Source of the DNA: Streptomyces asoensis
GTDB taxonomy: Bacteria > Actinomycetota > Actinomycetes > Streptomycetales > Streptomycetaceae
Reading direction: 5' to 3'
Length of the DNA stretch: 64,000 nucleotides
Assembly (NCBI RefSeq): GCF_016860545.1
Contig: NZ_BNEB01000001.1
Location: forward strand, 1-64,000
Shown: positions 8,720 through 21,146 of the stretch, one piece after another
How positions within the stretch are numbered: position 1 is the stretch's first letter
How the letters are laid out: the number at the start of each line of letters is the position of its first letter
The notes under the pieces: model-generated
What the model was told of the DNA's origin: nothing
Databases searched by the model: none
What the model saw: only the letters and a program-made list of their open reading frames with translations
Made by a program: the position numbers and the translations under genes

Positions 8720-9696
8720 CCTCGCAGGGTCCGGCCACGCCGGGGTTGTGTTTCCTGCCGGACGCCGAGCAGCGGGCTTTCGCGCAGTCGCTGGACACCA
8801 TGCTGGGCAAGGCCGGCACGCCCGCCGTGGCGCGCGACTGGAGCCGCGGCGAGCGGACGGGCGGACGGGCGCTGTGGGCGCGGATCGCCGAGGCCGGGGT
8901 GTTCGCGCTGGCGGTCCCGCAGGCCCACGGGGGGCTGGGGCCGCGGCCGGTGGAGGTGGCCCTCGCCTTCGTGGAGCTGGGGCGGCACGCGGTGCCGGGC
9001 CCGCTGGTGGAGACGGTCGCCGCGGCGGCCCTGCTGACCGGCGCGGGTCCCGCCGAGCGATTCCTGGCCGACCTGGCGTCGGGCGGGTCGATGGCGACGC
9101 TGGCCGTCGAGGGGGCGTACGCGGTGGACGGCGACGCGGCGGCGCTGCGGCTGGTCCTGGGCGCCGACGGTCTGCGGCTCTCCCCGGGGCACGGGCCGGT
9201 CAGGTCCTCGCTCGACCCCGCCCGCCGGCTCACCCGTCTGCTGCCGGGCGGGCAGCTCCTCGTCCCGCGCCCGCCCGTGGAGCGCGCCCTGTCGTGGGCC
9301 CGCCTGGCGACCGCGGCCCAGGCGCTCGGGGTGGGCCTGGCGCTGCTGGAGCGGACGGTGGCGTACGTGGGGCAGCGCGTGCAGTTCGGTGTGCCCGTGG
9401 GCTCGTTCCAGGCGGTCAAGCACCGGCTGGCGGACGCGCGGATCGCGCTGGAGTTCGCCCGTCCGCTGGTGCTGGGCGCCGCCGTGACGATGAGCGCGGC
9501 GGACGTCGCCGCCGCGAAGGCGGCGGCCTGCGAGGCGGCGTACACGACCGCGCGGGCCGCGCTCCAGCTGCACGGCGCGATCGGTTACACGGCGGAGTAC
9601 GACCTGTCCCTGTGGCTCACGAAGGCCCGTGCCCTGCGCACGGCCTGGGGCTCCCCGGACGACTGCCGGGCGGAGGTGCTGCGCGGCCGGCCGTAG
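8716..9696 (+). CDS. Acyl-CoA dehydrogenase subunit, FadE32/FadE33-like
   Basis: This 326-residue protein is a short acyl-CoA dehydrogenase of the type that pairs with FadE31-class subunits. The N-terminal helical domain contains VFALAVPQAHGGLGPRPVEVALAFVELGRH. The C-terminal domain holds RVQFGVPVGSFQAVKHRLADARIALEFARPL, a typical FAD-binding helix region, and LQLHGAIGYTAEYDLSLWLTKA. Its ATG overlaps the preceding stop (ATGA), so both are made together. Mycobacteria have two such partners, FadE32 and FadE33; with only one present here I cannot say which it represents. Expected role: dehydrogenation of a CoA-linked steroid degradation product. Confidence 0.82.
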   Translation: MTSQGPATPGLCFLPDAEQRAFAQSLDTMLGKAGTPAVARDWSRGERTGGRALWARIAEAGVFALAVPQAHGGLGPRPVEVALAFVELGRHAVPGPLVETVAAAALLTGAGPAERFLADLASGGSMATLAVEGAYAVDGDAAALRLVLGADGLRLSPGHGPVRSSLDPARRLTRLLPGGQLLVPRPPVERALSWARLATAAQALGVGLALLERTVAYVGQRVQFGVPVGSFQAVKHRLADARIALEFARPLVLGAAVTMSAADVAAAKAAACEAAYTTARAALQLHGAIGYTAEYDLSLWLTKARALRTAWGSPDDCRAEVLRGRP

Positions 9697-9714
9697 CCGC
9701 GTGCCGCCGCCCGG

Positions 9715-10206
9715 TCAGCCGGTCACCTTGGCGAGGAACGCGGCGAGGTTGGTCACGGTCCGCTCGATCTTCTCCTCCAGGGTGATGGTCTCGGGAAGCC
9801 TGGCCCCCACGCCCGCGTCCCGCTTGCCCCGTACGTAGAGCGAGCAGGCGAGGTCGCTGCATATGTAGGCGCCCACCGAGTTGCCCTGCTGGCCGGCCCG
9901 GCCCGCCTTCGGCGCGACCATCAGGGAGACCCCGCCGGAGTGGGTCGTCAGGCAGATCGTGCACATGCTGCGGCGGGTCTGCCAGGAGCCGGCGGCGGAG
10001 GAGCGCAGGGCGAGGGCCTTGGGGCCGCCGTCCCGTTCGAGGACGAGGTAGGCGCGGTCGGGGGCCTGGGGGTCCCGCCAGCCGAGGTAGTCCAGGTCGT
10101 CCCAGGGGCGTTCGGCCAGGTCGCGCGGCACGGACAGGCGCTTGGCCTCGCCTTTGGTGCAGTTCACGAAGGCGGCACGGATCTCTTGCTCGGTCAGCGG
10201 CTTCAT
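9715..10206 (-). CDS. FBP domain protein (FusB/EF-G-binding-type zinc finger)
   Basis: This 163-residue protein has the FBP C-terminal treble-clef domain, related to the zinc-binding part of FusB-type proteins that bind elongation factor G and can rescue fusidic-acid-stalled ribosomes. Likely zinc ligands are C82 and C85 (MCTICLTTH) with C116 and C121 (ICSDLACSLYVRG). The start ATG at 10206 (MKPLTEQEIRAAFVNCTKGE) is the common family start. It is divergent from a TetR regulator, and a strong palindrome at 10221-10243 lies 15 bases upstream, so it is probably that regulator's target. Whether it binds EF-G is not tested; many actinobacterial homologues have no proven function. Confidence 0.82.
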   Translation of the reverse strand: MKPLTEQEIRAAFVNCTKGEAKRLSVPRDLAERPWDDLDYLGWRDPQAPDRAYLVLERDGGPKALALRSSAAGSWQTRRSMCTICLTTHSGGVSLMVAPKAGRAGQQGNSVGAYICSDLACSLYVRGKRDAGVGARLPETITLEEKIERTVTNLAAFLAKVTG

Positions 10207-10220
10207 ACAACGCAGGCTAA

Positions 10221-10243
10221 TTTGCCTAAAGCTTTTAGGCAAA
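10221..10243. promoter_or_regulatory. Palindromic operator between FBP gene and TetR gene
   Basis: The arms TTTGCCTAAA and TTTTAGGCAAA form a near-perfect 23-base palindrome around the central GC. The stretch is AT-rich in a GC-rich genome and lies between the divergent FBP and TetR start codons. It is the natural candidate binding site for the adjacent TetR protein, giving autoregulation and control of the FBP gene. Confidence 0.75.
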
Positions 10244-10309
10244 CGCATAATGGTTGTCGGCGACGGGGCCCGCGCGACCGCGCCGGGCGAGCCGGACGAG
10301 AGGACGACC

Positions 10310-10885
10310 ATGGGGCGTGTGGGGCTGAGCACGGACCGTCTGGTCCGGGCGGGCGCGGAGCTCGCCGACGAGGTCGGCTTCGACGGCGTGACCGTCTCGG
10401 CGCTCGCCCGCCGCTTCGACGTCAAGGTCGCGAGCCTGTACTCGCACGTGCGTAACTCCGACGACCTGCGGACCCGGATCGCGCTGCTCGCCCTGGAGGA
10501 GCTCGCCGACCGCGGCGACCTCGCGCTGGCCGGCCGGGCCGGCAAGGACGCCCTCACGGCCCTGGCCGACGTCTACCGCGACTACGCCCGGGCCCACCCC
10601 GGCCGCTACGCCGCGGCCCAGTTGCGGCTGTCCCCCGAGGCGGCGGCCGCGAGCGCCGGCCCGCGGCACGCCCGGATGACCCGGGCGGTGCTGCGCGGCT
10701 ACGACCTCACCGAGCCGGACCAGACCCACGCCGTCCGTCTGCTGGGCAGCGTCTTCCACGGCTACGTCAGCCTGGAACTCGGCGGCGGCTTCAGCCACAG
10801 CGCCCCCGACACCCAGGAGACCTGGACCCGCGTCCTCGACGCGCTCGACGCCCTGCTGCGCAACTGGCCGCCCCGGCAGTACTGA
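10310..10885 (+). CDS. TetR/AcrR-family transcriptional regulator
   Basis: This 191-residue regulator has an N-terminal helix-turn-helix, FDGVTVSALARRFDVKVASLYSHVRNSDDL (about residues 23-52). Its C-terminal ligand domain contains the GSVFHGYVSLELGGGF segment seen in the WHG-type TetR subgroup. The start ATG at 10310 has GAGAGGACG upstream and matches the usual domain start; an in-frame ATG at 10250 would place translation just 7 bases from the palindrome. The regulator probably represses itself and the divergent FBP gene. The effector is unknown. The stop lies 15 bases from the end of convergent qcrB. Confidence 0.85.
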   Translation: MGRVGLSTDRLVRAGAELADEVGFDGVTVSALARRFDVKVASLYSHVRNSDDLRTRIALLALEELADRGDLALAGRAGKDALTALADVYRDYARAHPGRYAAAQLRLSPEAAAASAGPRHARMTRAVLRGYDLTEPDQTHAVRLLGSVFHGYVSLELGGGFSHSAPDTQETWTRVLDALDALLRNWPPRQY

Positions 10886-10900
10886 CGGGCGGCGCCGGGG

Positions 10901-12559
10901 TCAGTGCCCGTGGCCGCCGGTCAGCTCGCGGTGCTCCTGCGGCGTCGGCTTGGGCACATGGCTGTCCGCCCCGAACATCGCGCGCGCCAGCCGGGCCCGT
11001 ACCCGCTGGGACACCCGGACCTGCCGGCGCACGCCGTTGTGGTCGACGAGCGGCCCGATCTCGTACGGCGGGCGCTGCTCGTGCTGGGTGAGGGTGAACA
11101 GCGCCGCCCGGTCCAGGGGTTCGTGGACCTCGACGTACTCGCCGTGCGGGAGGCGCTTGATGGTCCCGGTCTCACGGCCGTGCAGCACCTTGTCCCGGTC
11201 GCGCAATTGCAGGCCCAGACAGATGCGTTTGGTGACCACGTAGGCGACCACGGGGGCGACGAACACGGCGATCCGCACGAACCAGGTGATCGCGTTGATG
11301 GACAGGTGCAGGTGCGTGGCGACGATGTCGTTGCCGCCGCCGATCAGCAGCACCACGTACAGGCTCAGCCAGGCCACCCCGAGGCCGGTGCGCACGGGCG
11401 CGTTGCGCGGCCGGTCGAGGATGTGGTGCTCACGCCGGTCACCGGTGATCCACGCCTCGACGAACGGATAGACGCCGATGGCCAGCAGGATCAGCGGGAA
11501 GAGCGAGAAGGGGATGAGGACGCCCGGCACGAGGGTGTGGCCCCACAGGTTGATCTCCCACCCCGGCATCACCCGGATCAGCCCCTCGGAGAAGCCGAGG
11601 TACCAGTCCGGCTGCGCGCCCGTGGTGACGAGATCGGGGCGGTACGGCCCGAACGCCCACACCGGATTGACGCTGGCGATCCCTCCCATGACGGCCAGCA
11701 CCCCGAAGACCAGGAAGAAGAACCCGCCGGCCTTGGCCATGTAGACCGGCATGAAGGGCATGCCGACGACCGACTTCTGGTCGCGTCCGGGCCCGGGGTA
11801 CTGCGTGTGCTTGTGGAAGAACACCAGGATCAGGTGGGCGACGACGAGGCCCAGCATGATCCCCGGCAGCAGCAGCACATGGATCGGGAAGAACCTGGCG
11901 ATGATGTCGTGTCCCGGGAACTCACCGCCGAAGAGGAAGAACGAGAGGTACGTCCCCACGATCGGGATGGACAGGATCGCGCCGTCGGCGAACCGGACGC
12001 CGGTGCCGGAGAGCAGGTCGTCGGGGAGCGAGTAGCCGGTCAGCCCGGTGAGGATGCCGAGGAACAACAGCAGCCAGCCGAACAGCCAGTTGACCTCGCG
12101 GGGCTTGCGGAACGCCCCGGTGAAGAACACCCGCATCATGTGCACGAGCATGCCGGTGACGAAGACCAGGGCCGCCCAGTGGTGGATCTGCCGGATCAGC
12201 AGCCCGCCGCGCACGTCGAAGCTGATGTCGAGCGTCGACTCGTACGCCCGGGTCATCGTGACGCCGTTGAGCGGCACGTACGAGCCGTCGTAGACGACCT
12301 CCGCGCTGCTCGGCTCGAAGAAGAGCGTGAGGTAGACACCGGTCAGCAGGAGGACCAGGAAGCTGTAGAGGCAGACCTCGCCCAGCATGAAGGACCAGTG
12401 GTCCGGGAACACCTTGCGCAGGTTCGCCTTCGCCAGCGCGTAGAGGCCGAGCCGTTCGTCGGCCCAGTCGGCGACCCTCTCGCCCCTGGCGGGCGCCTCC
12501 CGGCGGCTCGAACTCCCGCCGTCCGCGCCCTCGTTCACCGATCGCGCGCCGTCAGACAT
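10901..12559 (-). CDS. qcrB: Cytochrome bc complex cytochrome b subunit (orphan QcrB paralogue)
   Basis: This 552-residue integral membrane protein is the actinobacterial-type cytochrome b of the bc1 (menaquinol:cytochrome c) complex, a normal length for that group. Haem ligands are visible as H126/H127 and H140 in IHHWAALVFVTGMLVHMM, paired with H227 and H242 in IHVLLLPGIMLGLVVAHL. The quinol-site motif reads PDWYLGF rather than the usual PEWY. About eight to nine hydrophobic segments precede a ~130-residue polar C-terminal tail. No qcrA, qcrC or cta genes lie nearby, so this looks like a second copy separate from the main qcrCAB operon. It could replace the housekeeping subunit under special conditions; that is inference. 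Confidence 0.87.
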   Translation of the reverse strand: MSDGARSVNEGADGGSSSRREAPARGERVADWADERLGLYALAKANLRKVFPDHWSFMLGEVCLYSFLVLLLTGVYLTLFFEPSSAEVVYDGSYVPLNGVTMTRAYESTLDISFDVRGGLLIRQIHHWAALVFVTGMLVHMMRVFFTGAFRKPREVNWLFGWLLLFLGILTGLTGYSLPDDLLSGTGVRFADGAILSIPIVGTYLSFFLFGGEFPGHDIIARFFPIHVLLLPGIMLGLVVAHLILVFFHKHTQYPGPGRDQKSVVGMPFMPVYMAKAGGFFFLVFGVLAVMGGIASVNPVWAFGPYRPDLVTTGAQPDWYLGFSEGLIRVMPGWEINLWGHTLVPGVLIPFSLFPLILLAIGVYPFVEAWITGDRREHHILDRPRNAPVRTGLGVAWLSLYVVLLIGGGNDIVATHLHLSINAITWFVRIAVFVAPVVAYVVTKRICLGLQLRDRDKVLHGRETGTIKRLPHGEYVEVHEPLDRAALFTLTQHEQRPPYEIGPLVDHNGVRRQVRVSQRVRARLARAMFGADSHVPKPTPQEHRELTGGHGH

Positions 12560-12743
12560 ACCTCGTCGCCTCCCCGTCGGGTCAACCTCATCAGAGTGTC
12601 ACGGCGGACCGGCTGAGCCAACGGTGCGGACAGCCGCCGGGGGAACCCGCCCTCGCCCGACACCTTTCGCCCTTTTGTTCGTTCATCTGCTGATCCGGAA
12701 GGAATGGCGGGGAAGGCGATGTTCCCGCCCTAGGGTGTGCGGC

Positions 12744-13556
12744 ATGAAACGTGCCGCCGCCCTGGTCTGCGCCGCCGTCGCGTCGACGGTGTACCTGCTC
12801 GCCCCGGCCCCTTCCGCCCGGCCGACCGCCGCCGTCCGGGCGACCACGCCGGGCCTCGCCGCCCCCGTCCAGAAGGAACTGGCGCAGGAGATCGTGGCCA
12901 GCGCCGAGAACGGGACCCTGGACTGGCGCAGCGCGTACGGCTACGTCGAGGACATCGGGGACGGCCAGGGCTACACGGCCGGCCTGATCGGTTTCTGCAC
13001 CGGCACCCACGACCTGCTCGCCCTCGTCGAGCGCTACACCCGCGCCCACCCGGACAACGCGCTCGCCCGCTATCTGCCCGCGCTGCGCCGGGTCGACGGC
13101 ACCGCCTCGCACGCCGGTCTGGACCCCGGCTTCCCGGCGGCCTGGCGGACGGAGTCCCGGGTGCCCGCCTTCCGCGCCGCGCAGGACGTCGAGCGCGACC
13201 GCGTCTACTTCGGGCCCGCCGTCCACCGGGGCCGGGGTGACGGGCTGGGCGCGCTGGGCCAGTTCATCTACTACGACGCCCTGGTCTTCCACGGTCCCGG
13301 CACGAGCCCGACCAGCTTCGACGGCATCCGCTCGCGTGCCCTGCGGCAGGCGCGCACCCCGGCGCAGGGCGGCAGCGAGTCCGCCTACCTGTCCGCCTTC
13401 CTCGACGCGCGGCGCCGGGCGATGCTGATCCGGCACCCGGGTGTCGACACCTCCCGCGTGGACACCACGCAGCGCCGCTTCCTGCGCGACGGCAACCTCG
13501 CTCTGCGGCCGCCGCTGCGCTGGCAGGTGTACGGGGAGACGTTCCGCGCGCAGTAG
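12744..13556 (+). CDS. csn: Secreted chitosanase, glycoside hydrolase family 46
   Basis: This 270-residue secreted enzyme hydrolyses beta-1,4 links in chitosan. A Sec signal peptide covers about residues 1-29 (MKRAAALVCAAVASTVYLLA then APSARPTAA). The mature part is very like the well-studied Streptomyces GH46 chitosanases: catalytic E55 in SAENGTLDW and D73 in EDIGDGQGYT, followed by GFCTGTHDLL, RDRVYFGPAV, FIYYDALVFHGPG and ARTPAQGGSES. I chose ATG 12744 because it gives a clean signal peptide. The gene is monocistronic, with hairpins downstream at 13590-13659 facing gltD. It would supply amino sugars from fungal or arthropod material. Confidence 0.93.
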   Translation: MKRAAALVCAAVASTVYLLAPAPSARPTAAVRATTPGLAAPVQKELAQEIVASAENGTLDWRSAYGYVEDIGDGQGYTAGLIGFCTGTHDLLALVERYTRAHPDNALARYLPALRRVDGTASHAGLDPGFPAAWRTESRVPAFRAAQDVERDRVYFGPAVHRGRGDGLGALGQFIYYDALVFHGPGTSPTSFDGIRSRALRQARTPAQGGSESAYLSAFLDARRRAMLIRHPGVDTSRVDTTQRRFLRDGNLALRPPLRWQVYGETFRAQ

Positions 13557-13589
13557 TCCCGTCCGGCGCCGGGACGCGGACATGCGACA

Positions 13590-13659
13590 GCGCCTGCCCG
13601 GTCGTCCGGTCGGGGACTGTGGGGCAGGCGCCGTCTGTGTTCCGTACGCCTTTGTACGG
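13590..13659. terminator. Two hairpins between convergent chitosanase and gltD
   Basis: The first hairpin has perfect 10-base arms, GCGCCTGCCC (13590-13599) and GGGCAGGCGC (13622-13631). The second is CCGTAC-GCCTTT-GTACGG (13642-13659). They lie between the 3' ends of two convergent genes and can serve both. Confidence 0.7.
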
Positions 13660-13688
13660 GACGTGTGGGGCCCCTGGGGGCCGGGCCG

Positions 13689-15144
13689 TCAGACCAGCAG
13701 GGAGCGGTCCGTCGGGCGGATCGGGGCGGGCAGTTCGCTCGCACCGGTCAGGAAGCGGTCGACGCCGCGGGCGGCCGAGCGGCCCTCCGCGATCGCCCAC
13801 ACGATGAGCGACTGGCCGCGGCCCGCGTCACCGGCGACGTACACACCGGGGACGTTGGTGCGGAACTCGGCGTCACGGGCGACGTTGCCGCGCTCGTCGA
13901 GCTCCAGGCCGAACTGCTCCACCACGCCGTTCTCACGGTCGGTGCCGGTGAAGCCCATCGCGAGGGTGACCAGCTGGGCGGGGATCTTGCGCTCCGTGCC
14001 CGGCTTCGGGGTCAGCCGGCCCTCGACGAACTCGACCTCGGTGAGGTGCAGCCACTGGACGTTGCCGTCCTCGTCGCCCTCGAAGTGGGTGGTGGAGACG
14101 GAGTAGACCCGCTCGCCGCCCTCCTCGTGCGCGCTGGTGACCTTGTAGAGCATCGGGAAGGTCGGCCACGGCTGGGAGACCGCGTCGCGCTCCTCGCCCG
14201 GGCGGGGCATGATCTCCAGCTGGGTGACCGAGGCCGCGCCCTGCCGGTGGGCGGTGCCCACGCAGTCGGCGCCGGTGTCGCCGCCGCCGATGACGACGAC
14301 GTGCTTGCCCTCGGCCGAGATCGGGGGCGTCACGAAGTCGCCCTCCTGGACCTTGTTGGCCAGCGGCAGGTACTCCATCGCCTGGTGGACGCCCTTGAGT
14401 TCGCGGCCGGGGACCGGGAGATCACGGGCGGTCGTGGCGCCGGCGGCGATCACGACGGCGTCGTAGCGCTTCTTCAGGTCGGTCGCCTTGAGGTCGCGGC
14501 CGATCTCGATCCCGGTACGGAAGCGGGTGCCCTCCGCGCGCATCTGCTCGATACGGCGGTTGATGTGCCGCTTCTCCATCTTGAACTCGGGGATGCCGTA
14601 GCGGAGGAGACCTCCGATGCGGTCCGCGCGCTCGTAGACGGCGACGGTGTGGCCGGCCCGGGTCAGCTGCTGGGCGGCGGCCAGACCGGCCGGGCCCGAG
14701 CCGATGACCGCGACGGTCTTGCCCGACAGGCGCTCGGGGGCCTGCGGGGCGACGTCACCGGTCTCCCACGCCTTGTCGATGATCGAGACCTCGACGTTCT
14801 TGATGGTGACGGCCGGCTGGTTGATGCCGAGCACGCACGCCGACTCGCAGGGAGCCGGGCACAGCCGGCCCGTGAACTCCGGGAAGTTGTTCGTGGCGTG
14901 CAGGCGCTCGGACGCCGCCGACCAGTCCTCGCGGTAGGCGAAGTCGTTCCACTCGGGGATCAGGTTCCCCAGCGGACAGCCGTTGTGGCAGAACGGGATG
15001 CCGCAGTCCATGCACCGGCCGGCCTGCTTGCTGATGATCGGCAGCAGCGAACCGGGGACGTAGACCTCGTTCCAGTCCTTCAGACGCACGTCGACCGGAC
15101 GGGACTTGGCGACCTCACGGCCGTGGTTCAGGAAGCCCTTCGGG

Positions 15145-15152
<8 letters not shown>
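13689..15152 (-). CDS. gltD: Glutamate synthase (NADPH) small subunit
   Basis: This 487-residue beta subunit of glutamate synthase passes electrons from NADPH through FAD and iron-sulfur clusters to GltB. The N-terminal cysteine motifs [19 protein letters not shown] (near residue 45) and [12 protein letters not shown] (near residue 98) bind 4Fe-4S clusters. [13 protein letters not shown] near residue 152 binds FAD and [11 protein letters not shown] near residue 287 binds NADPH. The C-terminal [22 protein letters not shown] completes the FAD site. Its ATG overlaps the gltB stop by 8 bases, so the two subunits are translationally coupled. It ends 30 bases from hairpins shared with the convergent chitosanase gene. 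Confidence 0.96.
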
Positions 15153-19743
<4,591 letters not shown>

Positions 19744-19811
19744 CGGCTCTCCCGTCGTCGTCTCAAGTGGCATGTCTGCTGGCGAAGGGACGACGTTGGC
19801 CCTCTGCGTAA

Positions 19812-19833
19812 CGCAAAATTTCGTGCAGGTTAC
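19812..19833 (-). promoter_or_regulatory. GlnR-like box upstream of gltB
   Basis: Read on the minus strand: GTAAC, six bases, GAAAT, then six bases (19812-19833). The actinobacterial GlnR a/b half-site pattern is GTnAC-n6-GAAAC-n6, so this differs at one conserved base. It sits about 70-90 bases upstream of the gltB start. Nitrogen control of GOGAT would make sense, but one half-pair without a clear second pair is only suggestive. Confidence 0.4.
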
Positions 19834-20089
19834 ATGATGGAGCGGTTCTCGGGAACCGGATACTCCGTTCCAGCATGCGGACGCCACGGGGGCGCGAGGA
19901 GGGTGCCGCGCTCGTGGCTGGAAGTATGTGGGGACCGGAGGGTGCGAGATCGATCTGATCCGATTCCGTCGGTCCGCAAGACGAGGGGTTGCGGCGTCGT
20001 TCACCCCGCGAGTGCGCCGGAGGCGTCATTGCCCACAGCGCTTACGGCTCATGCCCGCTGGTCAAGTGCTCGAAACCAGTCAGTAACAA

Positions 20090-20117
20090 CTATTTATACG
20101 GCCCAACGCATAAATAG
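20090..20117. repeat. AT-rich inverted repeat downstream of the VIT gene
   Basis: Perfect 8-base arms CTATTTAT (20090-20097) and ATAAATAG (20110-20117) are separated by 12 bases, starting 9 bases beyond the VIT stop. Such AT-rich sequence is rare in this genome. It could be a terminator, an operator, or part of the gltB promoter (TATAAAT on the minus strand). Confidence 0.5.
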
Positions 20118-20125
20118 CATTCCCC

Positions 20126-20857
20126 CTATCCTACGGCCGTTCCGAACAAGGTGCCCAGGGCGTACGTCACACCGGCCGCCGCGCCACCCAGGGCGAGCTG
20201 CCGCAGCCCGCTGAACCACCAGGTCCGGGCGGTCACCCGGGCCACCACGGCGCCGCAGCCGAAGAGGCCGAGCAGGGCGAGCAGCACCGCCGGCCACAGC
20301 GTGGCGGCGCCCAGCAGGTAGGGCAGCACGGGCAGCAGCGCGCCCAGCGCGAACGCCCCGAAGCTCGACACGGCGGCCACCAGCGGCGACGGCAGGTCGG
20401 AGGGGTCTATGCCCAGCTCCTCGCGGGCGTGGATCTCCAGGGCCTGCTCGGGGTCGCGGGACAGCTGGTGGGCGACCTGCCGGGCCAGCGCGGGCTCGAC
20501 GCCGCGCGCCTCGTACAGCGCGGCGAGCTCCGCCTCCTCGTCCTTGGGGTGCTTCCTCAACTCCCGCCGCTCGACTTCGAGTTCGGCTTCGACGAGTTCC
20601 CGCTGCGAGGCGACCGAGGTGTACTCGCCGGCCGCCATGGAGAAGGCGCCGGCGGCCAGGCCCGCCAGCCCGGTGATGACGATGGTGTGCTGGCCCACCG
20701 CCCCTCCGGCGACGCCGGTCATCAGGGCGAGGTTGGAGACCAGGCCGTCCATCGCGCCGAAGACGGCGGGGCGCAGCCACCCTCCGTTGACGTCCCGGTG
20801 GGTGTGGTTGTCGCGGTGCGCCTCGTGCAGGGCGGCTTCGGTCTCGATGATGGCCAC
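20126..20857 (-). CDS. VIT1/CCC1-family iron/manganese transporter
   Basis: This 243-residue membrane protein of the VIT1/CCC1 family is a divalent metal (iron or manganese) transporter. I chose GTG 20857 (MAIIETEAALHEAHRDNH) because GGGGGA lies four bases upstream; the longer frame has no ribosome site. The first membrane segment region VFGAMDGLVSNLALMTGV and the following GLAGLAAGAFSMAAGEYTSVASQREL are the family signatures. A polar cytoplasmic domain (about residues 95-160) contains the E-rich EEAELAALYEARGVEP and is likely metal binding. Two or three hydrophobic segments complete the C-terminus. It is divergent from the ADP-ribosylglycohydrolase operon, with an AT-rich region near 20900-20950 upstream. 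Confidence 0.88.
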   Translation of the reverse strand: MAIIETEAALHEAHRDNHTHRDVNGGWLRPAVFGAMDGLVSNLALMTGVAGGAVGQHTIVITGLAGLAAGAFSMAAGEYTSVASQRELVEAELEVERRELRKHPKDEEAELAALYEARGVEPALARQVAHQLSRDPEQALEIHAREELGIDPSDLPSPLVAAVSSFGAFALGALLPVLPYLLGAATLWPAVLLALLGLFGCGAVVARVTARTWWFSGLRQLALGGAAAGVTYALGTLFGTAVG

Positions 20858-21146
20858 GCGGTCCCCCAGGGTGTTCCGAGCGCCCCAGCAAGCTGAGGCG
20901 AAGCTAAGTTTGGACTGAATCCATTTTTCGACAAACAGAAACATACGCCGGAACATTCCGGCCCGCCAGCAAGGAAAGGCTGCGCTTACCTGCGGCTTTA
21001 CCGTCGAATGCTCAGACGATCATCCTGCTGCACAGATGTCGACCGGGTGACATGAGCTCCGGTGAGGCTGAGGTCAACCGCCGATGGTGGGACACATCCG
21101 CAAAGGGCTCCGCGCCCCGTGCGGGCCCCCTCAGGAGAGGCCGCGT

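Larger units (their letters stand above)
19744..20125. other. 382-base gap: gltB leader and promoter region
   Basis: No credible gene is present. The gap lies between the gltB start and the stop of the VIT-type gene, both on the minus strand. It holds an alternative gltB ATG at 19773, a GlnR-like box (19812-19833), and an AT-rich inverted repeat near the VIT end (20090-20117) that contains a TATAAAT stretch on the minus strand. The leader is unusually long for Streptomyces, so an RNA-level control is possible, but I recognise no known riboswitch fold. Confidence 0.6.

Noticed and set aside
10904..12616. 570-codon plus-strand frame opposite qcrB
   Set aside because: Antisense shadow; qcrB on the minus strand has all haem ligands and membrane segments.
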